A stretch of DNA of 64,000 nt from Streptomyces drozdowiczii. GTDB lineage: Bacteria > Actinomycetota > Actinomycetes > Streptomycetales > Streptomycetaceae. Of this stretch, positions 1-9,210 are shown in pieces. The stretch is taken from assembly GCF_026167665.1 (NCBI RefSeq), contig NZ_CP098740.1:3596001-3660000 (forward strand), given 5' to 3'. Made by a program: the position numbers and the translations under genes. Every line of letters starts with the position of its first letter. Positions within the stretch are counted from its first letter, which is position 1. The notes under the pieces are model-generated. The model saw only the letters and a list, made by a program, of their open reading frames with translations. It did no database searches and was not told the origin of the DNA.

Positions 1-1
1 C

Positions 2-70
2 GCGGCGACCCGGGAGCAGTTCCCGGCGCTGAAGGACCGGCGGCTCGGAGTGCCCGCGCCGAGGATCTGA
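2..70 (+). CDS. C-terminal end of a gene that starts before the window (partial)
   Basis: An open frame enters from the left edge and stops at a TGA (68-70). It encodes the last 22 residues, ending in VPAPRI, with GC-rich third positions typical of the neighbours. The hairpin with the parS site follows 6 bases later, which fits a gene end. The piece is too short to assign a family, so I give no function. Confidence 0.45.
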   Translation, partial: AATREQFPALKDRRLGVPAPRI

Positions 71-76
71 CGTGCG

Positions 77-119
77 AAGGGCCCTCGTCCCACGGTTTCA
101 CGTGAAACAAGGGGCCCTT
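77..119. terminator. Hairpin with parS in its loop, between two converging genes
   Basis: AAGGGCCC (77-84) pairs with GGGCCCTT (112-119), and the 27-base loop holds a complete parS site. CAAGGG-G-CCCTTG (108-120) is a smaller nested inverted repeat. It lies between the stop of the left-edge gene and the stop of the minus-strand LURP-one gene, so a bidirectional terminator is likely. There is no U-tract, as is usual in Streptomyces. Confidence 0.5.
95..108. promoter_or_regulatory. parS: parS centromere site 1 (ParB binding)
   Basis: A perfect 14-bp palindrome GTTTCACGTGAAAC, identical to the Streptomyces parS consensus. ParB binds such sites around oriC to build the segregation complex. Two more identical copies occur in the window. 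Confidence 0.93.
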
Positions 120-135
120 GGCGCGGTAGGCGCGG

Positions 136-627
136 TCAGTCGTCGTGGTCCTTCTCCGCGAGCACGATCACGCACACCGCCACCGCGATCAGCAGTGACG
201 CGTCGGCGTCGTCCCGCACGATGTCGATGCCGTACGTGTCCCGGATGGACAGCCAGCGGCGGGAGATCTGGGCCAGCAGCTCGCCGTCGTAGTCGATCGC
301 GAACTCGCGGTCCAGGATCTTCCCGCTGACGTCCAGCTCGGTGCCGTCCGCGAGGGTCACGCGGTAGTGGTTGCGGAGCAGCGACAGGTGCTTCTTCTTG
401 ACCTTGGCGAGCTGTTCGCCGTCCCGCTCGATCAGCATCGTGTCGCGGAGGCTCAGGAGCTTCTGGCGGATCTCCACCAGGATCCGGCCCTGCGCGTCCT
501 TCAGCTCGAAGGTGTCGCGCACCCGCATGGCCTTGCCGTCGACCAGGAAGACCTTGCGGCCGTCCGCGTCCTCGATCCAGTAGTCGTCACCGATGCCGAA
601 GATGCGCTCACGCACGAGAAGTCTCAT
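136..627 (-). CDS. LURP-one-related / scramblase-like family protein
   Basis: 163 residues with no signal peptide. The sequence is a series of short beta strands separated by turns, such as RERIFGIGDDYWIEDADG at the N-terminus and several 'L-S-L-R' repeats (LLSLRDTM, HLSLLRNHY, WLSIRDTY). This is the tubby-like beta-barrel layout of the LURP-one/YxjI family. The typical length is about 160 residues, so it looks complete. Family members are cytoplasmic or membrane-associated, and their biochemical role in bacteria is not settled. The ATG lies 65 bases from the divergent thioredoxin-like gene, so the two share a control region. Confidence 0.85.
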   Translation of the reverse strand: MRLLVRERIFGIGDDYWIEDADGRKVFLVDGKAMRVRDTFELKDAQGRILVEIRQKLLSLRDTMLIERDGEQLAKVKKKHLSLLRNHYRVTLADGTELDVSGKILDREFAIDYDGELLAQISRRWLSIRDTYGIDIVRDDADASLLIAVAVCVIVLAEKDHDD

Positions 628-654
628 GGCTCACAGGTTCCCCGAGCCACCTGT

Positions 655-681
655 GGAATGCGGGAACGCCACGGTGTTGTT
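655..681 (+). promoter_or_regulatory. Candidate SigR-type promoter of the thioredoxin-like gene
   Basis: GGAAT (655-659) is followed after 19 bases by GTT (679-681). This resembles the known SigR (thiol-oxidative stress sigma factor) consensus GGAAT-N18/19-GTT. Transcription would begin at or just before the ATG at 692, giving a very short leader or none. The downstream product is a thioredoxin-fold protein, which suits the SigR regulon. The assignment rests only on motif and context. Confidence 0.4.
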
Positions 682-691
682 GACTGGTCCC

Positions 692-2497
692 ATGGCAACA
701 CGAGCGCGCGTCAGGGCCCCCGAACTCATCGGCAAGGGCGGCTGGCTCAATACAGGCGACCGGCAGTACACCCTCGCCGACCTGCGAGGACGCATCGTCA
801 TCCTCGACTTCTGGACCTTCTGCTGTGTGAACTGCCTGCATGTTCTCGACGAACTGCGCGAGCTGGAGGAGAAGCACCGCGACACCGTCGTGATCATCGG
901 CGTGCACTCGCCGAAGTTCGTGCACGAGGCGGAGCACCAGGCGGTCGTGGACGCGGTCGAGCGGTACGAGGTCCACCACCCGGTCCTCGACGACCCCGAG
1001 CTGGCCACCTGGAAGCAGTACGCCGTACGCGCCTGGCCCACGCTCGTCGTCATCGACCCCGAGGGCTACGTCGTCGCCCAGCACGCCGGTGAGGGCCATG
1101 CCCACGCCATCGAGAAGCTGGTCGAGGAGCTGGAGGCGGAGCACGCGGCGAAGGGCACCCTGCGACGCGGGGACGGCCCCTACGTGGCACCCGAGCCGGT
1201 CGCCACGCATCTGCGGTTCCCCGGCAAGGCGCTGCTCCTCGCGGACGGCGGCTTCCTGGTCTCCGACACCACCCGGCACCGGCTGGTCGAGCTGGACCCG
1301 GACGGCGAGACCGTCCGCCGGTACTTCGGGACGGGCGAGCGCGGGTTCACGGACGGCGGGCCCGACCAGGTCCGCTTCAGCGAACCGCAGGGGCTCGCCC
1401 TGCTGCCCGACGGGCGGATCGCGGTCGCCGACACCGTCAACCACGCCATCCGCGCCCTCGACCTGGCGACCGGGACCACCACCACCCTCGCCGGCACCGG
1501 CCGCCAGTGGTGGCAGGGGGCGCCCACCAGCGGCCCGGCCCGCGAGGTGGACCTCTCCTCGCCGTGGGACGTCGCCTGGTTCGACGGCCGGCTCTGGATC
1601 GCCATGGCCGGGGTGCACCAGCTGTGGACGTACGACCCCGAGGACGGCACCGTACGGGTCGCCGCCGGGACCACCAACGAGGGCCTGGTCGACGGGCCCG
1701 GCGCGGAGGCGTGGTTCGCCCAGCCGTCCGGGCTCGCGGCGACCGAGGAGCGGCTGTGGGTCGCCGACTCGGAGACGTCCGCGCTGCGCTGGGTCGACCG
1801 CGAGGGCGCCGTGCACACGGCCGTGGGCACCGGCCTCTTCGACTTCGGCCACCGGGACGGCGCCGCCGGGCAGGCCCTGCTCCAGCACCCCCTCGGCGTC
1901 ACCGCCCTGCCCGACGGGTCCGTCGCCGTCTGCGACACCTACAACCACGCCCTGCGCCGGTACGACCCGGCGGGCGACGAGGTCACCACCCTGGCCACGG
2001 ACCTGCGGGAGCCCAGCGACGCCGTGCTGGTGGACGGCGACCTCGTGGTCGTGGAGTCCGCCCGCCACCGGCTGACCCGGCTGCGGCTGCCCGAGGAGGC
2101 GGTACGCGTCGCCGAACAGGCGCACCGCACGCAGCGGGCCGCGACCGAGGTCGCCCCCGGCGCGCTCCGGCTCGACGTCGTCTTCCAGGCACCGGCCGGG
2201 CAGAAGCTGGACACCCGGTACGGTCCCTCGACGCGGCTGCTGGTCTCCTCGACCCCGCCCGGGCTGCTGGCCGAGGGCGAGGGCGCCGGCATCGACCTCT
2301 TCCGCGACCTCGTCCTCGCGGACGGCGTCACCGAGGGCGTCCTGCACGTCTCCGCGATGGCCGCGTCCTGCGACGACGACCCGGCGAACGAGTACCCGGC
2401 CTGCCACGTCCACCAGCAGGACTGGGGCGTACCGGTCCGCGTCACGGGGGGCGGCGCGGCCCGGCTGCCGCTGGTCCTCGCGGGGATGGACGCGTAA
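692..2497 (+). CDS. Thioredoxin-like NHL-repeat protein
   Basis: 601 residues. The N-terminal 150 residues form a thioredoxin-like fold with FWTFCCVNCLHV, whose CVNC is the CxxC-type redox motif, followed by the cis-Pro-type strand AWPTLVVIDPEG. From about residue 180 to 470 there are repeated NHL/beta-propeller blades with patterns such as 'LPDGRIAVADTVNHAIR' and 'DGSVAVCDTYNHALRRYD'. A C-terminal domain of about 100 residues follows. The architecture matches the NHLRC2-like family, which is common in Actinobacteria; a role in redox homeostasis is inferred. I chose the ATG at 692 because upstream in-frame starts would run into the divergent LURP-one gene and have no homologous character. Confidence 0.88.
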   Translation: MATRARVRAPELIGKGGWLNTGDRQYTLADLRGRIVILDFWTFCCVNCLHVLDELRELEEKHRDTVVIIGVHSPKFVHEAEHQAVVDAVERYEVHHPVLDDPELATWKQYAVRAWPTLVVIDPEGYVVAQHAGEGHAHAIEKLVEELEAEHAAKGTLRRGDGPYVAPEPVATHLRFPGKALLLADGGFLVSDTTRHRLVELDPDGETVRRYFGTGERGFTDGGPDQVRFSEPQGLALLPDGRIAVADTVNHAIRALDLATGTTTTLAGTGRQWWQGAPTSGPAREVDLSSPWDVAWFDGRLWIAMAGVHQLWTYDPEDGTVRVAAGTTNEGLVDGPGAEAWFAQPSGLAATEERLWVADSETSALRWVDREGAVHTAVGTGLFDFGHRDGAAGQALLQHPLGVTALPDGSVAVCDTYNHALRRYDPAGDEVTTLATDLREPSDAVLVDGDLVVVESARHRLTRLRLPEEAVRVAEQAHRTQRAATEVAPGALRLDVVFQAPAGQKLDTRYGPSTRLLVSSTPPGLLAEGEGAGIDLFRDLVLADGVTEGVLHVSAMAASCDDDPANEYPACHVHQQDWGVPVRVTGGGAARLPLVLAGMDA

Positions 2498-2523
2498 GCG
2501 CCGAGGCGCCTCAGCCGTCCGCC

Positions 2524-5364
2524 TCAGCCGTCCGCCGTCAGGCGGCGGGTCGCCTCGGTGTGGCGGCGTACGTGGTCCGGGCTCGCCGTCACCCGGAGCA
2601 GCGCCTCCAGGGCCCGGACCGCGCCCTCGTCGTAGTCGGCGCGCTCCGCCTCCGTGGCCGCCTCGTCCAGGAGCCGGATGCCCTCCTCCTCCGCGCCCAG
2701 GGCGAGGCGGGCCTCGCCGCTGACGGACAGCAGCAGCACCCGGCGGGCCGCCTCCTCGTGCTCCGGGCCCAGGTCGAAGGCGGTCCGGGCGGAGTCCAGG
2801 GCGTCCCTCGGGCGTCCCGCCGTCAGCTGCATCCGGGCCAGGTGCTGGAGCGCGAGCATCTCGGTGTGCGCGTCGGGCTCCTTCCTGGCCAGCGCGAGGG
2901 CCCGCTCGCAGCCCTCCATCGCCACGTCCAGGCCGCCCTGCTCGGCCTGGACGATGGCCAGGTTGATCAGCGCCGTCGCCTCGCCGAGCCGGTCCCCGGC
3001 CTGCCGGGCGAGTCCGGGCGAGGGCTCCAGCGTGGCGACCGCCTCACCGGTCCTGCCCTCTTCCGTCAGGACCCAGCCGAGCAGATTGCGGACCCGGGAC
3101 TCGGCGTACGGGTCCTCGCGGGCGACGGCCGCCGCCAGGGCGAGTTCCAGCATCGGGACCCAGCCGTCCCGGACCCGCCAGACGACGTGCGGCCACTGGA
3201 GCAGGATGATCCGCCACGCCCGGTCGTCCAGCCCGGCGGCCCGGGCCGCGGCGGCCGCCAGGGTCAGGTCCTCGCGCTCGGCGGCCAGCCAGCTCATCGC
3301 CTCCGCCCGGTCCGTGAAGTCCCGGGTCGCGGTGGGCGCGTGGAAGTCGTCGGGCAGCACGAAGCAGGGTTCGCCGCCCGGTTCCGCCGTGTCGGCGGCG
3401 GCGAGCGCGGTCGCGATGTAGTGGTCCAGCACCCCGATGAGCGCGTCCGGCGCCCCCGCCGGGTCGAGCCCCCGCGCGTACAGCCGCACCAGGTCGTGCA
3501 GTATCCAGCGCCCGGGGCCGGCCTCCGTGACCAGATGGGCGGCGGCCAGCCGTTCCAGCGCGGCTCCCGCGGTGACCGGGTCGCTGCCGGCGAGCGCGGC
3601 GGCGGTGTACGGGTCGAAGTGGCTGCCCGGGTGGTGGCCGAGCCGGCCCAGGTGGTGGACGGCGTCCGGCGGCAGCTGCTGCACGGTGAGCCGCAGGGCG
3701 GCGGAGACGCCGGTGTCCTCCACGTCCAGATAGGACAGCCGGCTGCGCTCGTCGGCGAGTTCGTCGGCCATGGCGGCCAGCGTCCACTGCGGGCGGCCCG
3801 CCAGCCGGGCCGCCGTCACCCGCAGCGCGAGGGGCAGTCCGCCGCAGAGTTCTGCGAGCCGCCGGGCCGCCACCGGTTCCGCGAGGACCCGTTCCTCGCC
3901 CAGCACCCCGGCCAGCAGCGCGGTGCCGTCCGTCGGTTCCAGTATGTCCACCGGGACCGGTACGGCCGCGTCCGAGGCGATCAGCCCGTCGAGCCGGTGC
4001 CGGCTGGTGACCAGCGTGACGCAGTCCGCGCCGCCCGGCAGCAACGGCCTGACCTGCCCGGAGTCCCGGGCGTTGTCCAGCACGACGAGGAGGCTGAGCC
4101 GGTCGGTGAGCGAGCGGAACAGCGCCGCCGCGCCGGACACGGACTCCGGCACCCGGCGGGGCGCGACGCCGAGCGCGAGCAGGAACTCCCGCAGCACTTC
4201 GAGCGGGGTCGGTTCGCCGGTCTCCCCGAACCCGCGCAGATCCGCGAACAGCCGCCCGTCCGGGAAGGCGGCGGGGGACCGGCGCGCCCAGTGGAGGGCC
4301 AGCGCGGTCTTCCCGACCCCGGCAGGACCGGTGACCAGGCACACGGGCGCCTCCCCGGCCGCCGCCCGCGACAACGCGGTCAGCTCGGCCCCCCGCCCGT
4401 GGAACCCGCGCGGCGCGCGCGGCAGCAGATCGGCGGGTACGCCTCCGGCGGTGTACGGGGAGGGCGGCACCTGCGCCGGCAGGACGGCCCGCGCGGCGCC
4501 GGTTCCGGCGAACGACTGCGGTCCGCCGGGCGCCGCGCCGGGACGGGCGCGGGTGGATGCGGCACCGGACAGCGGTGAACCGGCCCCGGCGGCGTGCTCC
4601 GGGGCGACGGGTCCGCCGGGCCCGCCCTCCCCGCGCAGAACGCGCGCGTACGCGTCCGCCAGTTCGCGGCCCGGGTCGATGCCCAGTTCGTCCGCGAGCA
4701 GGCGGCGGGTGCGGTGGAAGCAGTCCAGGGCCTCGGACTGGCGGCCCGAGCGGTGCAGGGCGGTCATCAGGGCCGCCGCCAGGGATTCGCGCAGGGGATG
4801 GGCGACGGCCTCCGCGCGGAGGACCGCCGCCGCGCGGTGGTGTTCGCCCAGCTCCCCGTAGGCACCGGCCAGCTGCTCGACCGTCGAGAGGCGGGACTCC
4901 TCCAGCGCGTGGGCGGCCGCCTGGAGCGGGGCGCTCGCGAAGGTGCCGGTGAGGGCGGGCCCCTGCCAGAGCGACAGGGCCTCCTTCAGCATCAGCACCG
5001 TGTCGGCGGGTTCCCGCTGCTCGCGGGCCAGCATCAGCAGTTCCTCGAACCGCTGGGAGTCCAGCAGGGTTTCGGGCGCCCGGAGGACGTACGCGTCGCC
5101 GAGCGTCGCCAGCTCGACCCCGTACGCCCGCGCGTCCGCGCCGACCAACAGGGCGCGCAGCCGGGAGACATGGCCCTGGATGACCGTGCGGGCGTGGAGC
5201 GGCGGCTCCTCGTCCCACAGGCAGTCGGTCAGCCGTGCCATCGACACGGGGGTGTTGGCGTGCAGCAGCAGGGCGGCGAGCAGGCTGCGGCGCTTGGCGG
5301 GGCCGAGGGGCAGCGGCCCGGTCAGCGTGTCGACGCAGACGGTGCCGAGCAGCCGGAACTCCAC
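2524..5364 (-). CDS. AfsR/SARP-family transcriptional regulator with NB-ARC and TPR domains
   Basis: 946 residues. Order: OmpR-type winged-helix DNA-binding domain (1-95, containing LGPAKRRSLLAALLLHAN), bacterial transcriptional activation domain (about 100-245), a Pro/Ala-rich linker (250-315), an NB-ARC ATPase with P-loop GPAGVGKT near 346-353 and a LLVVLDNARD Walker B-like strand, then a C-terminal TPR region (about 690-940). This is the layout of AfsR-type large SARPs, which activate secondary metabolism or morphological genes by binding direct heptameric repeats. No biosynthetic cluster is next to it, so it may be a global rather than pathway regulator. It is not necessarily the orthologue of AfsR, so I leave the symbol out. 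Confidence 0.88.
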   Translation of the reverse strand: MEFRLLGTVCVDTLTGPLPLGPAKRRSLLAALLLHANTPVSMARLTDCLWDEEPPLHARTVIQGHVSRLRALLVGADARAYGVELATLGDAYVLRAPETLLDSQRFEELLMLAREQREPADTVLMLKEALSLWQGPALTGTFASAPLQAAAHALEESRLSTVEQLAGAYGELGEHHRAAAVLRAEAVAHPLRESLAAALMTALHRSGRQSEALDCFHRTRRLLADELGIDPGRELADAYARVLRGEGGPGGPVAPEHAAGAGSPLSGAASTRARPGAAPGGPQSFAGTGAARAVLPAQVPPSPYTAGGVPADLLPRAPRGFHGRGAELTALSRAAAGEAPVCLVTGPAGVGKTALALHWARRSPAAFPDGRLFADLRGFGETGEPTPLEVLREFLLALGVAPRRVPESVSGAAALFRSLTDRLSLLVVLDNARDSGQVRPLLPGGADCVTLVTSRHRLDGLIASDAAVPVPVDILEPTDGTALLAGVLGEERVLAEPVAARRLAELCGGLPLALRVTAARLAGRPQWTLAAMADELADERSRLSYLDVEDTGVSAALRLTVQQLPPDAVHHLGRLGHHPGSHFDPYTAAALAGSDPVTAGAALERLAAAHLVTEAGPGRWILHDLVRLYARGLDPAGAPDALIGVLDHYIATALAAADTAEPGGEPCFVLPDDFHAPTATRDFTDRAEAMSWLAAEREDLTLAAAAARAAGLDDRAWRIILLQWPHVVWRVRDGWVPMLELALAAAVAREDPYAESRVRNLLGWVLTEEGRTGEAVATLEPSPGLARQAGDRLGEATALINLAIVQAEQGGLDVAMEGCERALALARKEPDAHTEMLALQHLARMQLTAGRPRDALDSARTAFDLGPEHEEAARRVLLLSVSGEARLALGAEEEGIRLLDEAATEAERADYDEGAVRALEALLRVTASPDHVRRHTEATRRLTADG

Positions 5365-5475
5365 GAGCGGCTCCCCTTCGGGGTCTGACGCGCCCGGTTC
5401 CGGGTCACGGACAAGTGCCCAGAATATCGGGGATTCCGCCGTGGTGTTCCGGGGGTGTGGCCGGATCGCCCCCGG

Positions 5476-5694
5476 TCACAGGTGCCGTTCGTCGTCGGAC
5501 ACGACCGTCGTGGTGGGCGGCACGACCATGCGGCGGCGCCGGATGACGCTCGCGTAGACGAAGACGCCGATCACGCCGACGATCATCATGATCCAGCCGA
5601 CCAGGTCGACGTTGACGCTGTCCATGTGCCAATCGGTCGCGAAGGCCAGGATGGCCCCCACCCCGATGAGGAGAATGCATCCGCCGAGTCCCAT
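5476..5694 (-). CDS. Small two-TM membrane protein (DUF6458-like)
   Basis: 72 residues with two hydrophobic segments (GGCILLIGVGAILAFAT and LVGWIMMIVGVIGVFVYASV) joined by a short WHMDSVNVD loop. A basic RRRR stretch and a polar tail follow. This matches the DUF6458 family of small actinobacterial membrane proteins. No function is established. AGGAGGCGGA-type ribosome binding sequence precedes the ATG. It stands alone between the SARP gene and the aminopeptidase. Confidence 0.78.
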   Translation of the reverse strand: MGLGGCILLIGVGAILAFATDWHMDSVNVDLVGWIMMIVGVIGVFVYASVIRRRRMVVPPTTTVVSDDERHL

Positions 5695-5771
5695 GAGTTC
5701 CGCCTCCTAGGCGGCCCGGGGCCTCCGGGCCGTGTACGGAGCGCGTACCCGGCCCGGCAACGAGCATGCCT

Positions 5772-5800
5772 GGGCGGGAGGTTGACGCGGCCTCCCGCCC
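5772..5800 (-). terminator. Hairpin terminator after the M18 aminopeptidase gene
   Basis: GGGCGGGAGG (5772-5781) and CCTCCCGCCC (5791-5800) form a perfect 10-bp stem with a 9-base loop, 6 bases past the stop codon of the minus-strand gene. Confidence 0.65.
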
Positions 5801-5806
5801 CGGGGA

Positions 5807-7105
5807 TCAGCCCGTCAGGAACGCCGCCAGCGCGTTCGCCAGCAGGTACGGGTCGTCCGCGCCGCACAGCTCGCGGGCGCTGTGCATGGACAGGATGGCG
5901 ACGCCGATGTCGACGGTCTTGATGCCGTGCCGGGCGGCGGTGATCGGGCCGATCGTCGTGCCGCAGGGCATCGCGTTGTTGGAGACGAACGCCTGCCACG
6001 GCACGCCCGCCTTCTCGCAGGCCGCGGCGAACACGGACCGGCCGCCGCCGTCGGTGGCGTACCGCATGTTGACGTTGACCTTGAGGATCGGTCCGCCGTT
6101 GACGACCGGGTGGTGCGTGGGGTCGTGGCGCTCCGCGTAGTTCGGGTGGATCGCGTGCCCGGTGTCGGAGGAGAGGCAGACCGTGCCGGCGAAGGCGCGG
6201 GCGCGGTCCTCGTAAGTGCCGCCCCGGGCGAAGACCGAGCGCTCCAGGACCGTGCCGAGCAGCGGCCCGTCCGCGCCGGTGTCCGACTGCGAGCCGTTCT
6301 CCTCGTGGTCGAAGGCGGCCATCACCGGGATGTACGGCAGCTCGGAGTCGGGCTGTCCGGCGACGGCGGCGAGCGCGGCGGTCGCCGCGTGCACCGAGAG
6401 CAGGTTGTCCATGCGCGGCCCGGCCAGCAGCTCGCGGTCGCGGCCCAGGTAGGCCGGCGGCTCGACGGGGTGCGGCATCAGGTCCCAGCCGGTGATGTCC
6501 TCGGCGTCGACGCCCGCCTCCTCGGCGACGAACCGGATGAGGTCGCCCTCCTCGACGTCCCCGAGCCCCCAGATCGGCTGCATGTGCTTCTGCCGGTCCA
6601 GCTTGAGCCCGTCGGTGTTGGCCGACCGGTCCAGGTGCACGGCGAGCTGCGGCACGCGCAGCAGCGGCCGGTCGATCGAAACCAGCCGGTCCGTACCGTC
6701 GCGCAGCGAGATCCGGCCGGCGAGACCGAGGTCGCGATCCAGCCAGGTGTTGAGCAGGGTGCCGCCGTAGACCTCCACGGCGATCTGGCGCCAGCCGTAC
6801 GCACCGGTGTCCGGCAGCGGCTTGACCCGCAGGTTCGGCGAGTCGGTGTGCGCGCCGGCGATCCGGAACGGGGTGTGCGCCCCGGCGCCCTCCGGCACGT
6901 ACCAGGCGACGATCGCGCCACCGCGCAGGACGTACTTGCCGCCGGTGGTCCCGTCCCACGCCGCTGTCTCCTCCACCTGCCGGAATCCGGCCTTCTCCAG
7001 CCGGGCGGCGGCGGTGGCCACGGCGTGGTACGGGGAGGGCGAGGCCATCAGGAAGGCCATCAGATCGTCGGTGTGCCCGCGGTCGAAGCGGAGGGAGGAA
7101 CTCAT
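5807..7105 (-). CDS. M18 family aminopeptidase
   Basis: 432 residues from ATG at 7105; a GTG three codons upstream (7114) is possible. M18 enzymes are dodecameric cytoplasmic di-zinc metallopeptidases that remove N-terminal, often acidic, residues. Metal-site motifs are present: GAHTDSPNLRVKP near residue 85, the FDHEENGSQS segment near 255, and HPNYAERHDP near 325, followed by the terminal ILSMHSARELCGADDPYLL block. The length is normal for the family. It is transcribed away from the adjacent acyl-CoA dehydrogenase terminator, as a single gene. Confidence 0.92.
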   Translation of the reverse strand: MSSSLRFDRGHTDDLMAFLMASPSPYHAVATAAARLEKAGFRQVEETAAWDGTTGGKYVLRGGAIVAWYVPEGAGAHTPFRIAGAHTDSPNLRVKPLPDTGAYGWRQIAVEVYGGTLLNTWLDRDLGLAGRISLRDGTDRLVSIDRPLLRVPQLAVHLDRSANTDGLKLDRQKHMQPIWGLGDVEEGDLIRFVAEEAGVDAEDITGWDLMPHPVEPPAYLGRDRELLAGPRMDNLLSVHAATAALAAVAGQPDSELPYIPVMAAFDHEENGSQSDTGADGPLLGTVLERSVFARGGTYEDRARAFAGTVCLSSDTGHAIHPNYAERHDPTHHPVVNGGPILKVNVNMRYATDGGGRSVFAAACEKAGVPWQAFVSNNAMPCGTTIGPITAARHGIKTVDIGVAILSMHSARELCGADDPYLLANALAAFLTG

Positions 7106-7174
7106 GTTCTTCACTGTAGCCAGACGTGGCCGAAAGGATTCCCTGTCGCCCCCCGGCCCACCGCGCCCATCATG

Positions 7175-7215
7175 CGGCCGCCGTCCCCGGAAGACGGATC
7201 CGGGGACGGCGGCCG
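7175..7215 (-). terminator. Strong hairpin terminator after the acyl-CoA dehydrogenase gene
   Basis: A perfect 17-bp stem (7175-7191 with 7199-7215) encloses a 7-base loop. It sits 20 bases past the stop of the minus-strand dehydrogenase gene. No U-tract follows. Confidence 0.8.
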
Positions 7216-7235
7216 GCAGACGTGCGGTACGGCTC

Positions 7236-9062
7236 CTAGAAGGCCGCCTCGTCCAGCTCCATCAGGGAGTTGTCGACGGACTCGGCGAGCGCGCGCTCGG
7301 CGCCGACGCCCGGGAGGACGTTCGCGGCGAAGAACTTCGCGGCGGCGATCTTGCCCTGGTAGAAGGGGACGTCCTTCGCGGAGGCCGTCGGCAGCTTCTC
7401 GGCGGCCACGGCCGCGCCCTTGAGCAGCAGGTAGCCGACGACGACGTCGCCGGAGGCCAGCAGCAGGCGGGTGGTGTTGAGGCCCACCTTGTAGATGTTC
7501 TTGACGTCCTCGCCGGTCGCGGTGAGGTCGGTGATCATCGTGCCGACGATCGCCTCCAGGTCCACCGCGGCCTTCGCGAGGCTGTCCAGCGCGCCGGACA
7601 GCTCCTCGTGGTCCTGGGCGCCCGCGAGGAACTTCTTGATCTCCTCGGAGAGCGCGTTGAGCGAGGCGCCCTGGTCGCGGACGATCTTCCGGAAGAAGAA
7701 GTCCTGGCCCTGGATGGCCGTGGTGCCCTCGTACAGGGTGTCGATCTTGGCGTCGCGGATGTACTGCTCGACCGGGTACTCCTGGAGGTACCCGGAGCCG
7801 CCGAACGTCTGGAGCGACTGCGCCAGCTGCTCGTACGACTTCTCGGAGCCGTAGCCCTTGACGATCGGGAGGAGCAGGTCGTTGAGGCCGTGCAGCGCCT
7901 TGGCGTCCTCGCCCGCGGCCTCCTTCTCCTGGATCGCGTCCTGGACGGAGGCCGTGTAGAGAACGAGGGCGCGCATGCCCTCCGCGTACGCCTTCTGCGT
8001 CATCAGCGAGCGGCGCACGTCGGGGTGGTGCGTGATGGTGACCTTCGGCGCGGCCTTGTCCATGAACTGCGACAGGTCGGTGCCCTGGACGCGCTCCTTG
8101 GCGTACTCCAGCGCGTTCAGGTAGCCCGTGGAGAGCGTGGCGATGGCCTTCGTGCCGACCATCATGCGGGCGAACTCGATGATGCGGAACATCTGGCGGA
8201 TGCCGTCGTGCTTGTCGCCGATGAGCCAGCCCTTGGCGGGGTGGCGGTCGCCGAACGTCATCTCGCAGGTGTTGGACGCCTTGAGGCCCATCTTGTGCTC
8301 GACGTTCGTCGCGTACACGCCGTTGCGCTCGCCCAGCTCGCCGGTGGTCCAGTCGAAGTGGTACTTCGGGACCAGGAAGAGGGAGAGGCCCTTGGTGCCC
8401 GGGCCCGCGCCCTCGGGGCGCGCCAGCACGTAGTGGAGGATGTTCTCCGACATGTCGTGCTCGCCCGAGGTGATGAAGCGCTTCACGCCCTCGATGTGCC
8501 AGGAGCCGTCCTCCTGCTCGACGGCCTTGGTGCGGCCGGCGCCGACGTCGGAGCCGGCGTCCGGCTCGGTCAGCACCATCGTCGAGCCCCACTGCTTCTC
8601 GACGGCGATCTCGGCGACCTTCTTCTGCGCCTCGTTGCCCTCCTCGAAGAGGATGCCGGCGAACGCCGGGCCCGAGGAGTACATCCAGACGGCCGGGTTG
8701 GAGCCGAGCAGCAGCTCCGCGTAACCCCAGATCAGGGAGCGGGGCGAGGTGGTGCCGCCGATCTCCTCCGGCAGGCCCAGGCGCCAGTACTCGGACTCCA
8801 TGAACGCCTGGTACGACTTCTTGAACGTGTCGGGGACCGGCGCGGTGTTGGTCTCCGGGTCGAAGACCGGCGGGTTGCGGTCGGCGTCCGCGTAGGAGTC
8901 GGCGAGCTCGTTCTCGGCGAGGCGGGCGACCTCCTCGAGGATGCTCTTCGCGGTGTCGACGTCCATCTCCGTGAACGGTCCGGTGCCGTACAGCTTGTCG
9001 CGCCCGAGGACCTCGAAGAGGTTGAACTCGATGTCGCGGAGATTCGACTTGTAGTGCCCCAT
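7236..9062 (-). CDS. Acyl-CoA dehydrogenase (large, with C-terminal extension)
   Basis: 608 residues, FAD-dependent alpha,beta-dehydrogenation of acyl-CoA in beta-oxidation. The protein has the N-terminal helical domain (begins [13 protein letters not shown]), the mid-domain motif [19 protein letters not shown] near residue 165, the flavin/substrate loop around FITSGEHDM, the catalytic-domain helix block with [20 protein letters not shown] near 440, and the [16 protein letters not shown] motif. The C-terminal 120 residues are the extra dehydrogenase domain seen in 600-residue FadE-type enzymes. It is monocistronic, with its own terminator. TTACTGACGGGTAG-like sequence in the divergent region before sseB (around 9145-9160) may be a fatty-acid regulator site, but I could not match it to a known operator. 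Confidence 0.93.
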   Translation of the reverse strand: MGHYKSNLRDIEFNLFEVLGRDKLYGTGPFTEMDVDTAKSILEEVARLAENELADSYADADRNPPVFDPETNTAPVPDTFKKSYQAFMESEYWRLGLPEEIGGTTSPRSLIWGYAELLLGSNPAVWMYSSGPAFAGILFEEGNEAQKKVAEIAVEKQWGSTMVLTEPDAGSDVGAGRTKAVEQEDGSWHIEGVKRFITSGEHDMSENILHYVLARPEGAGPGTKGLSLFLVPKYHFDWTTGELGERNGVYATNVEHKMGLKASNTCEMTFGDRHPAKGWLIGDKHDGIRQMFRIIEFARMMVGTKAIATLSTGYLNALEYAKERVQGTDLSQFMDKAAPKVTITHHPDVRRSLMTQKAYAEGMRALVLYTASVQDAIQEKEAAGEDAKALHGLNDLLLPIVKGYGSEKSYEQLAQSLQTFGGSGYLQEYPVEQYIRDAKIDTLYEGTTAIQGQDFFFRKIVRDQGASLNALSEEIKKFLAGAQDHEELSGALDSLAKAAVDLEAIVGTMITDLTATGEDVKNIYKVGLNTTRLLLASGDVVVGYLLLKGAAVAAEKLPTASAKDVPFYQGKIAAAKFFAANVLPGVGAERALAESVDNSLMELDEAAF

Positions 9063-9210
9063 GGGAAGGCTCCGTAATCAATAGCAGTGGCGCGCAGCGC
9101 CCCGTGGAGGGGTGGCCCGGACCTATCAGGTGACCTCTCCGATGATGCTACCCGTCAGTAATAAGACGCAACCCCCTGAGCCCCGGATGTGGCCGATTAC
9201 TCTTTGTTCC

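Noticed and set aside
1507..4578. A 1,023-residue plus-strand frame across the thioredoxin-NHL and SARP genes
   Set aside because: It crosses two recognisable genes in other frames and has no recognisable domain.
9140..9165. A TetR/FadR-type operator before the acyl-CoA dehydrogenase
   Set aside because: TTACTGACGGGTAG is only weakly palindromic and I could not match it to a defined consensus, so I did not list it as a site.
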